In this document: positions 19,222-28,547 of the stretch, piece after piece
How the letters are laid out: each line of letters opens with the position of its first letter
Position numbering within the stretch: the stretch's first letter is position 1
NCBI GenBank assembly: GCA_015231465.1
Contig: JADGBO010000002.1
Location: 1-58,684 of the forward strand
Origin: Desulfamplus sp.
GTDB taxonomy: Bacteria > Desulfobacterota > Desulfobacteria > Desulfobacterales > Desulfobacteraceae
Length of the DNA: 58,684 nt
Direction of reading: 5' to 3'
Program-made: the position numbers and the translations under genes
The notes under the pieces: model-generated
The model's database searches: none
The model's input: only the letters and a program-made list of their open reading frames with translations
Told to the model about the DNA's origin: nothing

Positions 19222-19557
19222 TCTACGAAAAAACATTCCACTGAAGCCCATGCATCAATTTAATTAATCATGTATCAACAACTCAACAGTCATAAATTAT
19301 TTAATATTCCACTATAAACTGGTAAATATTCGGTAAACCACGTATTAGAAGAGAATATGTTGTATTGATGTGTTAAAAATCAAAGTTACACAACCATATA
19401 TTGTATGAAAAACGGGTTTTACCGAATACTTACATAAACTGTGTTAGCTGGTACAACTCAACAGTCATAATTTATTTGATATTCCACTATACTGTGTTAG
19501 CTGTTCGACAAAAACACACCATGTAGTATTTAAAATAAAAAGTTATGACTCACGAGA

Positions 19558-20247
19558 TCAATTATTTCGGGCAATAATTGCTTCTGCCATCTCTCTATAC
19601 ATGGAATCGCTTCCTTGATCTTCAATTTTCTTCATCAACTCAATGCCCTTTGATGATTCACCTCTTTCAATGGCAAGCATACCTAATTGAAAAATGCCAT
19701 CCAGCCTCATCAACGATGACTCCCTGCCGGCAAGTCTTGTGAAATACTCCTCTGCCTCCTTGTTCATTTTCAGGGCCTGGCAGGTATGACCAAGGGAGTA
19801 CAGCACAATATCCCTGATCACAGGATCACCATCATAATGTCTCAATGCTTCCTTGTAATGATCGTGGGCAGACTGGTAGTGGCCTGCGGCATAACAGATA
19901 TCTGCAAAACGGATGGTTGCCATGCGCCCGGATGTTGTATTTGGATACTCATCAAGCATTGAATTGAAGGTCTCTTTCACAGCCTCGTACCCTTCAACGG
20001 GATTGTTATTGTCATACATGGCCAGGGCCTCCGCCAGCATCACAGATGCCCTGGCATCAGAAGAACGTATGGCAAAAACAGTCACGGAAACAATACACAC
20101 GATTGCCACAAAGACACCGGCCGTCAATATGAGTTGTTTTTTATATTCCTTTACCCTGGCAATGCCTCTATAAAGGGACTCAAGAAATGGGTCCGGCTGC
20201 TCAAGCTCCTTTTTACGATCCTTTGATATTCTTGCCTGATTTATCAT
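19558..20247 (-). CDS. Single-TM tetratricopeptide-like protein (YfgM/BamD-like)
   Basis: TM KQLILTAGVFVAIVCIVSVTVFAI followed by TPR-like helices; GRMATIRFADICYAAGHYQSAHDHYKEALRHYDGD. Confidence 0.75.
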   Translation of the reverse strand: MINQARISKDRKKELEQPDPFLESLYRGIARVKEYKKQLILTAGVFVAIVCIVSVTVFAIRSSDARASVMLAEALAMYDNNNPVEGYEAVKETFNSMLDEYPNTTSGRMATIRFADICYAAGHYQSAHDHYKEALRHYDGDPVIRDIVLYSLGHTCQALKMNKEAEEYFTRLAGRESSLMRLDGIFQLGMLAIERGESSKGIELMKKIEDQGSDSMYREMAEAIIARNN

Positions 20248-20452
20248 GGTTTCAATTATTTCCTTCTTGATATTGTTTAGTAATCAGCAGGGACAAATAT
20301 TTATTTCCCCCTACAGCACACCCTTAATTTTACAACATGGCATTTTTATTGTTACAATTCACATAAGGAATGGATTGTTAATAAAGTGCCCACTTCCGAT
20401 TAGAGCGCCGTTGAATGGCGGTCTATGTCATTTTAAAAATGGGAAAGTTATT

Positions 20453-20557
20453 ACTCAAGAGTTGTAAGTTCTTATATTTATCACTATATATTGTGTTTTT
20501 GATTTGTTTTAAAACACCCTATGTGGTAGTTGTTTGGAGAACTTATAACTGACAAGT
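20453..20557 (+). mobile_element. Family D MITE-like element (105 bp)
   Basis: TIRs ACTCAAGAGTTGTAAGTTCT / AGAACTTATAACTGACAAGT; flanked by TATT(A) direct repeats. Confidence 0.8.
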
Positions 20558-20627
20558 TATTAATACCCATTCCTAAGTGCTCAAAAATCTTTGTTCATGC
20601 TCACTGCTCATGGTTCATTGATCATTC

Positions 20628-20712
20628 TCAATTTTCCATTCTCCACTATCAATTTTCCACTATCAATTCTCCACTATCAATTCTCCACTATCAATTCTCC
20701 ACTCTCCATTCT
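20628..20712 (+). repeat. 14-bp tandem repeat
   Basis: (ctatcaattctcca)n with minor variation. Confidence 0.85.
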
Positions 20713-20719
20713 CCGTTAT

Positions 20720-21355
20720 TCACCAGACAAGGGTATAATATATCCAACCCCTGTCCCCATCCTCATGTTCAATATTCAACCAGTTATCTTTTTTTTCAAG
20801 AACCTTGAACGGGACACCCCGCTCCACTGTAAAGGCAACCTGATAGTCAGTACCCGGCCCCTCCCGAACATTACAGTTTTCCTTGATGGTTATCACAGAC
20901 TCGGTCTTATCCACAAGGGTGGCATATATCCATGCCACATCACCTTCAAAATCCTTGAACTTTAACCATCCGGATTTTTTCTCCAGAATCATGATGGGAT
21001 GATATTGTTCCACCTGCCAGAGCACATCGTTCTCAATACCAGGGCCTGATCTGACGTTTGCAATTTTTGAGTTTACCGAGAGGCGCTCCTCAGCGAAAAG
21101 ATCCACGGGAAAAAGCATGAAAGAAATAAAAAACAAGAGAACCAGGGCGGGGTAATACACAATCTGTCTAAGATTCTGCACAGGCAGGCTGGGGTAATCC
21201 AAAATTAATCTCGGGTAATCCAAAATTAATCCGAGGTGCTGCACAATAAGTTTGGGGTAATGCACAATCAGGCTGGGATAATGCATTCTAAAGAATATGC
21301 CGGTCAGTTGGGATGCACGCCTGATTTCCGATCTGTTTTTATTCACAAAGCACAT
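20720..21355 (-). CDS. SH3b-domain exported protein
   Basis: Two SH3b repeats (SKIANVRSGPGIENDVLWQVEQYHPIMILEKKSGWLKFKDFEGDVAWIYATLV; NCNVREGPGTDYQVAFTVERGVPFKVLEKKDNWLNIEHEDGDRGWIYYTLVW). Confidence 0.85.
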   Translation of the reverse strand: MCFVNKNRSEIRRASQLTGIFFRMHYPSLIVHYPKLIVQHLGLILDYPRLILDYPSLPVQNLRQIVYYPALVLLFFISFMLFPVDLFAEERLSVNSKIANVRSGPGIENDVLWQVEQYHPIMILEKKSGWLKFKDFEGDVAWIYATLVDKTESVITIKENCNVREGPGTDYQVAFTVERGVPFKVLEKKDNWLNIEHEDGDRGWIYYTLVW

Positions 21356-21410
21356 TCTTCCCTATCTCCTCCTTGATCTTTTAATTGTTCAAAATTAATG
21401 ATATTCTATA

Positions 21411-21587
21411 CATCAAAGTCGACACATTTATAGTCTTAAAAGCCTTGTCAACACTGTCTGAATCAGGATTTTCAGGATGAAAGGATTTACAGGATACAAA
21501 TCCTGTTCATCCTGTAAATCCTGTCTATCCTGATTCAGACAAATTCCCGTATGCTTATAAAAACCGGTAAGTTGTCGTTTTTGAGTA
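21411..21587 (+). mobile_element. Family C MITE-like element (about 176 bp)
   Basis: Imperfect TIRs (ca)tCAAAGTCGACAC / GTCGTTTTTGAG, internal CAGGAT(NNN)ACAGGAT palindromic core. Confidence 0.8.
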
Positions 21588-21622
21588 TAACTGTCATGTT
21601 GGTGAGCCATCACAACGAATGA

Positions 21623-21766
21623 GGAAAGTCCTTAAAACCAACCAAAAACAGGGACTTTCATATAACAGCCATGCCCTCTCAGGCACAACGAAGCATGAAA
21701 GTCGGTACTATTCCCCCCTCTCCAGTCATTGAGAGGGGGCCAGGGGGTGAGGTAGACTTTCATATA
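21623..21766 (-). repeat. Family A array (2 units)
   Basis: Long-X and short-X units; Y-hairpin TGCCTGAGAGGGCA; TTTTTATA before first TGAAAGTC on minus. Confidence 0.85.
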
Positions 21767-21827
21767 AAAACTTTAATCGACAATTTGCCATAACCTATTA
21801 CAGACAAAAAAGAATGTCAACAATCCC

Positions 21828-23003
21828 ATGACACAACCACTACCATCAACTACACAGCCATTCTCATCACCATTACCACACACAGAAACAAATGAACAAT
21901 CATTGTATTCCATGCCCAAACCCCATCTTCTTCAAAATCTGATGATGCCCATTACCATCAGGGGCAAAGAGATCCCCAACAAATTTTTTCTTGCTCCCAT
22001 GGCTGGCCTTGGCCATGTGGCTTTCCGTGAGCTTGTGGCGGAATTCGGCGGGTTTGGCCTTCTATTCACAGGCATGTGCAGTGCGCGGGCCATTCCCTGT
22101 GAAAATCCCAAAATTTCAAAGGTCTTTACGTGGAGAGAGGAGGAGTTACCCTGGCTTGTGTGCCAGATATTCGGATCAGACCCCGCCAGCATGGCAGATG
22201 CTGCACGCAGGGTACAGGAAGAAGGATTCTTCGGAATTGATCTGAACTTCGGCTGCTGTGCCGCTGCCATATGTAAAAGGGGAAGTGGTGCTGCCCTGCT
22301 TAAAAATCCTGATCTGGCCGCTGAGATCGTATTTCAGGTGAGAAGTGCCGTTAATATACCACTTTTTGTGAAATTCAGGACAGGATGGGATAACGCCCCT
22401 GAAAGCTCTGCAAGGATGGCAACTCTATTTGAAAACGCAGGAGCAGATGCACTGGTATTCCACCCCAGGGTTGCCCCGGACCGCCGTGCCCGTCCCCCAA
22501 AATGGCAGCACATCCGATATGTGAAGGATGCCGTATCCATACCGGTATTTGGAAACGGAAACATATTCAATGCACGGGATTGCCGAAAAATTACCATGGA
22601 GAGTGGTTGTGATGGTGTATCCATTGGTCGCATGGCAGTTGCAAAACCATGGATATTTGCCGCCCTGACATCAGATGATGGGCACCCCAATTCAGACATG
22701 AAAACCTGGGAAAAAAGCACCCAAAGCAAATTTAACACCAACCATGGAGAATCTCCCAACATATATCATTACACTGCATCACGGATAGTGGATCTTCTTC
22801 TTAAACACAACGACGAAAAAACAGCAGTGAAAATGTTTAAAAAATTTGTACCCTGTTTTGCCGCCAATTTCAAATTCGGCCACAAAATTTGTCAAAGGCT
22901 GCTGAAGGGAGATGATCCCCATGCAATATATGAAATAATCCATGGGGCCCTCCATCCCTTGCCGGAGACAACAGCAGTGCCAAATCTTAACCTGTTCTCA
23001 TAA
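21828..23003 (+). CDS. tRNA-dihydrouridine synthase family protein
   Basis: FFLAPMAGLGHVAFRELVAEFGG, IDLNFGCCAAAICKRGSGAALLKNPDLAAEIV, FVKFRTGWD, FGNGNIFNARDC, VSIGRMAVAKPWIF. Confidence 0.9.
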   Translation: MTQPLPSTTQPFSSPLPHTETNEQSLYSMPKPHLLQNLMMPITIRGKEIPNKFFLAPMAGLGHVAFRELVAEFGGFGLLFTGMCSARAIPCENPKISKVFTWREEELPWLVCQIFGSDPASMADAARRVQEEGFFGIDLNFGCCAAAICKRGSGAALLKNPDLAAEIVFQVRSAVNIPLFVKFRTGWDNAPESSARMATLFENAGADALVFHPRVAPDRRARPPKWQHIRYVKDAVSIPVFGNGNIFNARDCRKITMESGCDGVSIGRMAVAKPWIFAALTSDDGHPNSDMKTWEKSTQSKFNTNHGESPNIYHYTASRIVDLLLKHNDEKTAVKMFKKFVPCFAANFKFGHKICQRLLKGDDPHAIYEIIHGALHPLPETTAVPNLNLFS

Positions 23004-23004
23004 A

Positions 23005-23214
23005 ACTCAAGAGTTGTAAGTTCTCACATCTACCACCATATATTGTGTTTTGATTATTCAAATCAATACTGATGAACCGGTAAAAAGTCCGATTTTAACA
23101 ATTTTTCAGCCGTAACCCACTGAAATCACTAATAGCTGTTTTGGTGTTTTCGACTTTTTACGAGACCATCAATACTATTTGTAGTAGATATCAGAGAATT
23201 TATGACTGACGAGT
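23005..23214 (+). mobile_element. Family D MITE-like element carrying a nested 97-bp insertion
   Basis: TIRs as in other D copies; flanked by CATAAA(A) direct repeats; length is about 105 + 97 + 9. Confidence 0.85.
23071..23167 (+). mobile_element. 97-bp inverted-repeat element inserted in family D
   Basis: Ends ..CCGGTAAAAAGTCCGA / TCGACTTTTTACGAGACC; 9-bp direct repeat ATCAATACT at 23062-23070 and 23168-23176. Confidence 0.88.
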
Positions 23215-23248
23215 CATAAAAGATGCCTTTTTAAAACATAATATACGT

Positions 23249-24091
23249 TCATAAGGAGAAGAGCAGCTGTGCATTCTCCCCCTGGATTTTCCTTTTATCT
23301 TCAATGGATATTCCCGACTCGTTCATATCCTTAAAGTACCTTCCTGGCCCCAAAAGGGGATAATCACTGCCGAAAAGTACCTTGTCAATCAAACCGACTT
23401 CCCTGACTACCCTGTAGATAGCCGGATCATAAAGAAAAGGGGAAGCTGCCGTATCATACCAGATATTTTTAAGCACATCCTTGGCATCCTTCTTGAGAAG
23501 ATAATAGAAAAAGATGCCGCCACCCCAGTGGGCCAGGAGAATTAGATTATCCGGAAAGGTACGGGCCAGCTCGTAAATTTGCTCCACCGTGTTTGGGGTT
23601 TTACCGGGATATGTGTGCCCAACAGACTCGTTGGTATGGATCATCACCGGCAGATTACCAGCTTTAAGGCAGATATCCATAACCGGCTCCAGCCTCAAAA
23701 GAGCATCCCCATCAATGCCGGACAGATAAAAGGCAAGCTCTCCCACACCGCAAAGCCCTCCACGGATACATCTTTCCACCTCCATGGGTGCGTCCTGCCA
23801 CTCCATGTCAAAGCAGGCAAAACCTTTTAACCTGTCGGGAAATCTTGATACGGCATCCATAATATAATCGTTGTTCCTGCGGGCTGTCTCCCCACTTTTC
23901 CAAGGAAAGCCAAATACCATGGAAGTGGATACACCATGGGAGTCCATGCTCTCCATCAGTTCATCAACACCTGATATCTTTGCAGCAGGAGAGCTGTAAA
24001 GGAGTTTAAATGCCTGTTCATTGTGAAAATATTCTTCACGGCTGTTTTTAATGTAATCAGGAAAAATATGTGTGTGACAATCAACTATCAT
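23249..24091 (-). CDS. Amidohydrolase family (TIM-barrel) protein
   Basis: MIVDCHTHIFPDYI, VMIHTNESVGHTYPGKT, LILLAHWGGGIFFYYLL, KVLFGSDYPLLGPGRY. Confidence 0.9.
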   Translation of the reverse strand: MIVDCHTHIFPDYIKNSREEYFHNEQAFKLLYSSPAAKISGVDELMESMDSHGVSTSMVFGFPWKSGETARRNNDYIMDAVSRFPDRLKGFACFDMEWQDAPMEVERCIRGGLCGVGELAFYLSGIDGDALLRLEPVMDICLKAGNLPVMIHTNESVGHTYPGKTPNTVEQIYELARTFPDNLILLAHWGGGIFFYYLLKKDAKDVLKNIWYDTAASPFLYDPAIYRVVREVGLIDKVLFGSDYPLLGPGRYFKDMNESGISIEDKRKIQGENAQLLFSL

Positions 24092-24385
24092 AAAAAGCCT
24101 CCAGGGAGCAGTATAAAAAAATAACGGTCAAATTCAGCACATTTAACGTGAAAACGCATCAGCTTTTTCACATTATGGGACGATTAATACGCAATCATGA
24201 AGATTTATTTAAGATGCAAACAAAAGCATCAATATCACAAGTCCAATTATATATTGAAAAACAGGCTCCATTTACTCTATAATACAATTTTTTTTAAGAC
24301 AAGTCCTTACCACTCCTTGAGAACTACCCCTGCCCTCAAGGGGCAGGGCATCAGGCGTAGTGATAGATTACCAGGCTTAATTTTT

Positions 24386-24490
24386 ACTCAAGAATCTTAA
24401 GTTCTCAGGCTTACCACTATATATTGTGGTCGTGGCTTGCTGAAAAATACTATCTGCTGTAGCCATTCGGAGAACTTATGACTGACGAGA
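24386..24490 (+). mobile_element. Family D MITE-like element (about 105 bp)
   Basis: ACTCAAGAATCTTAAGTTCTC...GAGAACTTATGACTGACGAGA with flanking TTTTT(A) repeats. Confidence 0.78.
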
Positions 24491-24515
24491 TTTTTAAAAA
24501 AGGGTTTTAAAAGCC

Positions 24516-25376
24516 ATGCAATATTACCCTGTCAACCTTAACATCGCAGGCAAAAACTGTCTTGTGGTGGGTGGTGGAAAAGTGGGAGCAAGAAAGGCCA
24601 TAACACTTATCAAAGCAGGAGCAATGGTTACGGTCATAAGCCCTGCATTTTCCCATATTTTTTTTCAGGAACCCCTTAAATCCCATACCAGCCGGATAGA
24701 GCGATCCTATGAATCAACTGACATGGAAAACGTATTTCTTGTATTTGGAGCAACAGACAATCCCAGATTGAACAGCACCATTGCAGAAGATGCCCTGAGC
24801 CGGGGGGCACTTTGCAACATAGCGGATAACCCTGACAAAAGCCACTTTATCCTGCCATCCATTGTACAGCGGGGAGAACTTCTCATAAGCGTTTCCACAT
24901 CAGGCACCAGCCCTGCCCTTGCAAGGATGATCCGGCAGAAACTGGAACAGGACTACGGGGATGAATATGCACTTTTTCTTCTTATAATGGGAAAAATAAG
25001 AAAAAAGCTTCTGGGATCGGGACATGCACCAGACAAACACGCAGTGATCTTCAGGCAACTGGTAAACTCGGATCTGCTGGAAAAAATTGCCGTGGGAGAT
25101 ACCTTAGGCATGGAGCATACATTACAATCAATTTTTAAACAAAACATCTTCAATGACCAGAGAGAGCCTGACACATCCTGGCTTACCCATGATCTCAAAC
25201 ATATATATGATGATCTTATCACAAACAGAACCCGATCTCAGCTGTCCATAGATAATAATAATATTTCCAATGACCTTATCAAAAACACAACCCCATCCTG
25301 GCTGACCAGCGATATTCATAATATTGCTAATGATCTCATCGAAAACATCACCCCATCCCGGGAGGACTCCCAATGA
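24516..25376 (+). CDS. Precorrin-2 dehydrogenase / sirohydrochlorin ferrochelatase (CysG N-terminal-like)
   Basis: MQYYPVNLNIAGKNCLVVGGGKVGARKAITLIKAGAMVTVISP; SHFILPSIVQRGELLISVSTSGTSPALARMIRQKLEQ. Confidence 0.93.
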   Translation: MQYYPVNLNIAGKNCLVVGGGKVGARKAITLIKAGAMVTVISPAFSHIFFQEPLKSHTSRIERSYESTDMENVFLVFGATDNPRLNSTIAEDALSRGALCNIADNPDKSHFILPSIVQRGELLISVSTSGTSPALARMIRQKLEQDYGDEYALFLLIMGKIRKKLLGSGHAPDKHAVIFRQLVNSDLLEKIAVGDTLGMEHTLQSIFKQNIFNDQREPDTSWLTHDLKHIYDDLITNRTRSQLSIDNNNISNDLIKNTTPSWLTSDIHNIANDLIENITPSREDSQ

Positions 25377-26227
25377 CACCGGAAAACAGTGCCCATACCC
25401 TTTTTCTTACGGCAACAATTGTTTATGCAGCAGCAATGGCCGCCTACTTTCTATATCTCTTCAAACAAAAAGAGACTCTGCAAAACCGTGCCTTCGGCCT
25501 TGTATGTGCGGGCACTGCCCTTCACTTTACAGGTACGGCATTCAGCACATTTGCCATGGGTGCCCTGCCCGCCCACAATCTCCAGCAGACACTTCTTACG
25601 GCTGCACTGGCCCTCTCATCGGTCTTCATTATCCTCAAGCAAAAATTCAACCTCAAAATTCTGGGACTCTTTGCAACCCCGCTTATAGTACTTATGATGT
25701 CCTGGGCCATGGTGCTGCCCGACACAGCACCGGCAGGAGATCCTTTTTTAAGAGGAACCACCTTTCTCAAAGGTTTCTGGCTGACATCCCACATTGTGTT
25801 GATATTTGCGGGTGAAGCAGCCCTGGCCCTGGCATGCGGGGCAGGCATTCTCTATCTGATACAGGAGAAGGCAATAAAAGAAAAAAAGCGTGGTTTTTTC
25901 TATAAAAGACTCCCCTCCCTGGATCTGCTGGACAGCACAAGCTACATTAGTGTTATCACAGGGTTTACCATGCTCACCATGGGCCTAATAACCGGCCTGA
26001 TCTACGCAAAAACCGTATGGGGATCCTTCTGGCAATGGGATCCCAAGGAGATATGGTCCGCTGTCACATGGCTTATATACGCAGCACTTCTCCATGGCAG
26101 ACTCACATCTGGATGGCGTGGAAAAAAATCGGCAATGATGACCATCCTTGGGTTTGCCGTGCTGATATTTACATTTTTTGGAGTTAACATGCTCATAGGA
26201 GGCCACCATCAGACCTTCACAAAATAA
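25373..26227 (+). CDS. CcsA/HemX-like cytochrome c biogenesis membrane protein
   Basis: Multi-TM with AKTVWGSFWQWDPKEIWSAVTWLIYAALLHGRL; overlaps the stop of the upstream gene. Confidence 0.88.
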   Translation: MTPENSAHTLFLTATIVYAAAMAAYFLYLFKQKETLQNRAFGLVCAGTALHFTGTAFSTFAMGALPAHNLQQTLLTAALALSSVFIILKQKFNLKILGLFATPLIVLMMSWAMVLPDTAPAGDPFLRGTTFLKGFWLTSHIVLIFAGEAALALACGAGILYLIQEKAIKEKKRGFFYKRLPSLDLLDSTSYISVITGFTMLTMGLITGLIYAKTVWGSFWQWDPKEIWSAVTWLIYAALLHGRLTSGWRGKKSAMMTILGFAVLIFTFFGVNMLIGGHHQTFTK

Positions 26228-26307
26228 CGGCCATGTCGGAAAACCGTCACAACAAACCATGAAACCCAGGAGCTGACCTGTGTGTCTGCCCATTTAACAG
26301 GATAATA

Positions 26308-27591
26308 ATGTCTGACATTACACTCATTGGAATCAACCATAAAACCGCATCCGTGGAACTCAGGGAAGCCCTGGCCTTTACCGATGAAGAGATCCCCCGG
26401 GCGCTGATGGAGCTTAAAAGATCCGGTCACGCAAAAGAGGTTCTTATTTTTTCGACATGTAATCGAATGGAGATACTATTCATTCCCGGCCATCAAAATG
26501 GCGTGGAAGCTATCATGGATTTTCTGGTACAAACCAAAAAAATACCTGGGGAAAAATTCAAACAAGCCCTCTACACCCATAAAAACCACCAGGCCGTAAA
26601 ACACCTTTTCAGGGTGGCATCAAGCCTGGATTCAATGATCGTGGGAGAGCCCCAGATTCTTGGACAGGTAAAGTCTGCCTACCGTAAAACCGTCGAATGC
26701 CGATCATCCGGTGTGATCCTAAACCGCTTGATGCACAAGGCATTCAGCATTGCAAAAAAGGTGAGGCGGGAGACCGGCATAGGGGACAGTGCCGTATCCA
26801 TAAGCTATGCCGCCATAGAACTGGCCAACAAGATATTCAGTGACCTTAATCAGCGATCCGTAATGCTGCTCGGAGCCGGAGAGATGGCCGAGCTGGCCAT
26901 TGAACACCTCATATCCCATGGTGTGACACAGATATTTGTTGCCAACAGAACCTTCAAAAATGCCGTTAAACTTGCGGAAAAATTCAATGGCGTGGCTATC
27001 AGCTTTGAAGAGCGAATTGATCTCCTTGCAAGGGTTGATATTATTGTCAGCTCAACCGGTGCCACAGATTATATTCTCACGGCAACCCATGTCGGCAAGG
27101 CATTGAAACTGAGAAGATACCGTCCGCTTTTTTTTATTGACATCGCAGTACCAAGAGATATTGATCCGGCAATAAACAAAATGGACAATGCATATCTGTA
27201 CGACATAGACGACCTTCAGGAGATTGTCAGTGACAATATGGATGAGAGGAAAAAAGAGGCAATGAAAGGCGAGCGGCTGGTGGAGGAGGCTGTCATAAAA
27301 TTCCAGGAATGGCTGGACAACCTTGATCTGGTTCCCACCATTGTGGCAATCCGTAATAAAATCGAGACTATAACCGAAATGGAGGCATATAAAACCCTGC
27401 ACACCCTGAATCTCAAAACCGAGGAAGAGGATGCCATAAAACGCATGCTCCAATCCATTACCAGCAAAATAATGCATGACCCCATCCGGTTTCTTAAAGA
27501 TACCGGATGCCACAGGAATGACTCCTTTTACATCAGTGCTGCAAGGCATATTTTCAATCTTGACCCTTTGAATGGAGAAGATGCCCACTGA
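26308..27591 (+). CDS. hemA: Glutamyl-tRNA reductase
   Basis: MSDITLIGINHKTASVELREALAF, LIFSTCNRMEI, GEPQILGQVKSAYRKT, LLGAGEMAELAIEHL. Confidence 0.97.
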   Translation: MSDITLIGINHKTASVELREALAFTDEEIPRALMELKRSGHAKEVLIFSTCNRMEILFIPGHQNGVEAIMDFLVQTKKIPGEKFKQALYTHKNHQAVKHLFRVASSLDSMIVGEPQILGQVKSAYRKTVECRSSGVILNRLMHKAFSIAKKVRRETGIGDSAVSISYAAIELANKIFSDLNQRSVMLLGAGEMAELAIEHLISHGVTQIFVANRTFKNAVKLAEKFNGVAISFEERIDLLARVDIIVSSTGATDYILTATHVGKALKLRRYRPLFFIDIAVPRDIDPAINKMDNAYLYDIDDLQEIVSDNMDERKKEAMKGERLVEEAVIKFQEWLDNLDLVPTIVAIRNKIETITEMEAYKTLHTLNLKTEEEDAIKRMLQSITSKIMHDPIRFLKDTGCHRNDSFYISAARHIFNLDPLNGEDAH

Positions 27592-27811
27592 ATATGGAAA
27601 GAAGATACCCACTGAATATGGAAAAGTGTTCCAAAGAAAGGGTGATTACGGTGGGTTCCGGAAACGATCTGACATTATCTGGTAACGTGTTAAAATGATA
27701 AATGATTATTCACCAGAGCACAGATTGATGATGTTGGCCCAAACAAGAATAAACGCCTGCTTTTTAACTTTACATTTACACATTTAACATGTAGGATCAA
27801 AAACTTTTTTC

Positions 27812-28095
27812 TATAACGGCCATGGCAGCATTACCGCCACAATCGAAGTTATGAAAGTTCTCATTATTCCCCCCTCTCTCCAGTCATGGAGAGGGGGCCA
27901 GGGGGTGAGGTAGATTTTCATATAACGGCCATGCCCTTTCGGGCACAACGAAGCATGAAAGTCCTCAATTTTCCCCCTCTCCAGTCATGGAGAGAGGTTC
28001 AGGGGGATGAGGTAGACTTTCATATAACGGCCATGATGCACATTGCATCACAATCGAATGGATGAAAATCCCCAAATGGCGGGGACTTTCATATA
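27812..28095 (-). repeat. Family A array (3 units)
   Basis: Bounded by TTTTTTTATA and GGCCGTTATA; Y-hairpins TGATGCAATGTGCATCA, GCCCGAAAGGGC, GGCGGTAATGCTGCC. Confidence 0.92.
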
Positions 28096-28150
28096 AAAAA
28101 ATATTAAGTTCACAGGCGATATCCTGCCAATCATAAGTGAGGGATAAAAA

Positions 28151-28513
28151 ATGGAACAAAAAGATATTGAATTTTTTAAAAATCTTTTGACAGAGAGGCT
28201 CAGCGATCTTCTTTCCCATGCGGATTCCACAGTCACAGGAATGACTACTCCCAAGGATAATTTTGCAGATCCAACAGACCGGGCATCCCATGAAGCCGAA
28301 AGAAATTTTGAACTTCGGATAAGAGACAGGGAGCACAAACTCATAAAAAAGATAAAGCAGGCCATGACACGAATTGAAAACAAAACCTTTGGAACATGTG
28401 AAACCTGCGGAGAGGACATATCTATTCCCAGGCTCAAGGCCCGTCCTGTGACAACCCAGTGCATTGATTGCAAAACCCGTGAAGAGACTATGGAAAAGGC
28501 TCTCGGCATTTAA
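28151..28513 (+). CDS. dksA: DksA/TraR-family C4 zinc-finger transcription factor
   Basis: FGTCETCGEDISIPRLKARPVTTQCIDCKTREE; ASHEAERNFELRIRDRE. Confidence 0.92.
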   Translation: MEQKDIEFFKNLLTERLSDLLSHADSTVTGMTTPKDNFADPTDRASHEAERNFELRIRDREHKLIKKIKQAMTRIENKTFGTCETCGEDISIPRLKARPVTTQCIDCKTREETMEKALGI

Positions 28514-28547
28514 GCACAATCAGACACAAGAAGGAAACACATCAATC

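Noticed and set aside
21430-21540. CAGGATTTTCAGGAT...ATCCTGTAAATCCTG periodicity as an iteron or CRISPR-like array
   Set aside because: It is the palindromic core of the family C element and recurs as a unit at 34007-34180 and 37387-37562; no replication or cas context.
27812-28095. Family A arrays as CRISPR arrays
   Set aside because: Units are palindromic throughout, there are no constant repeat/unique spacer pairs, unit length varies, and no cas genes are present.
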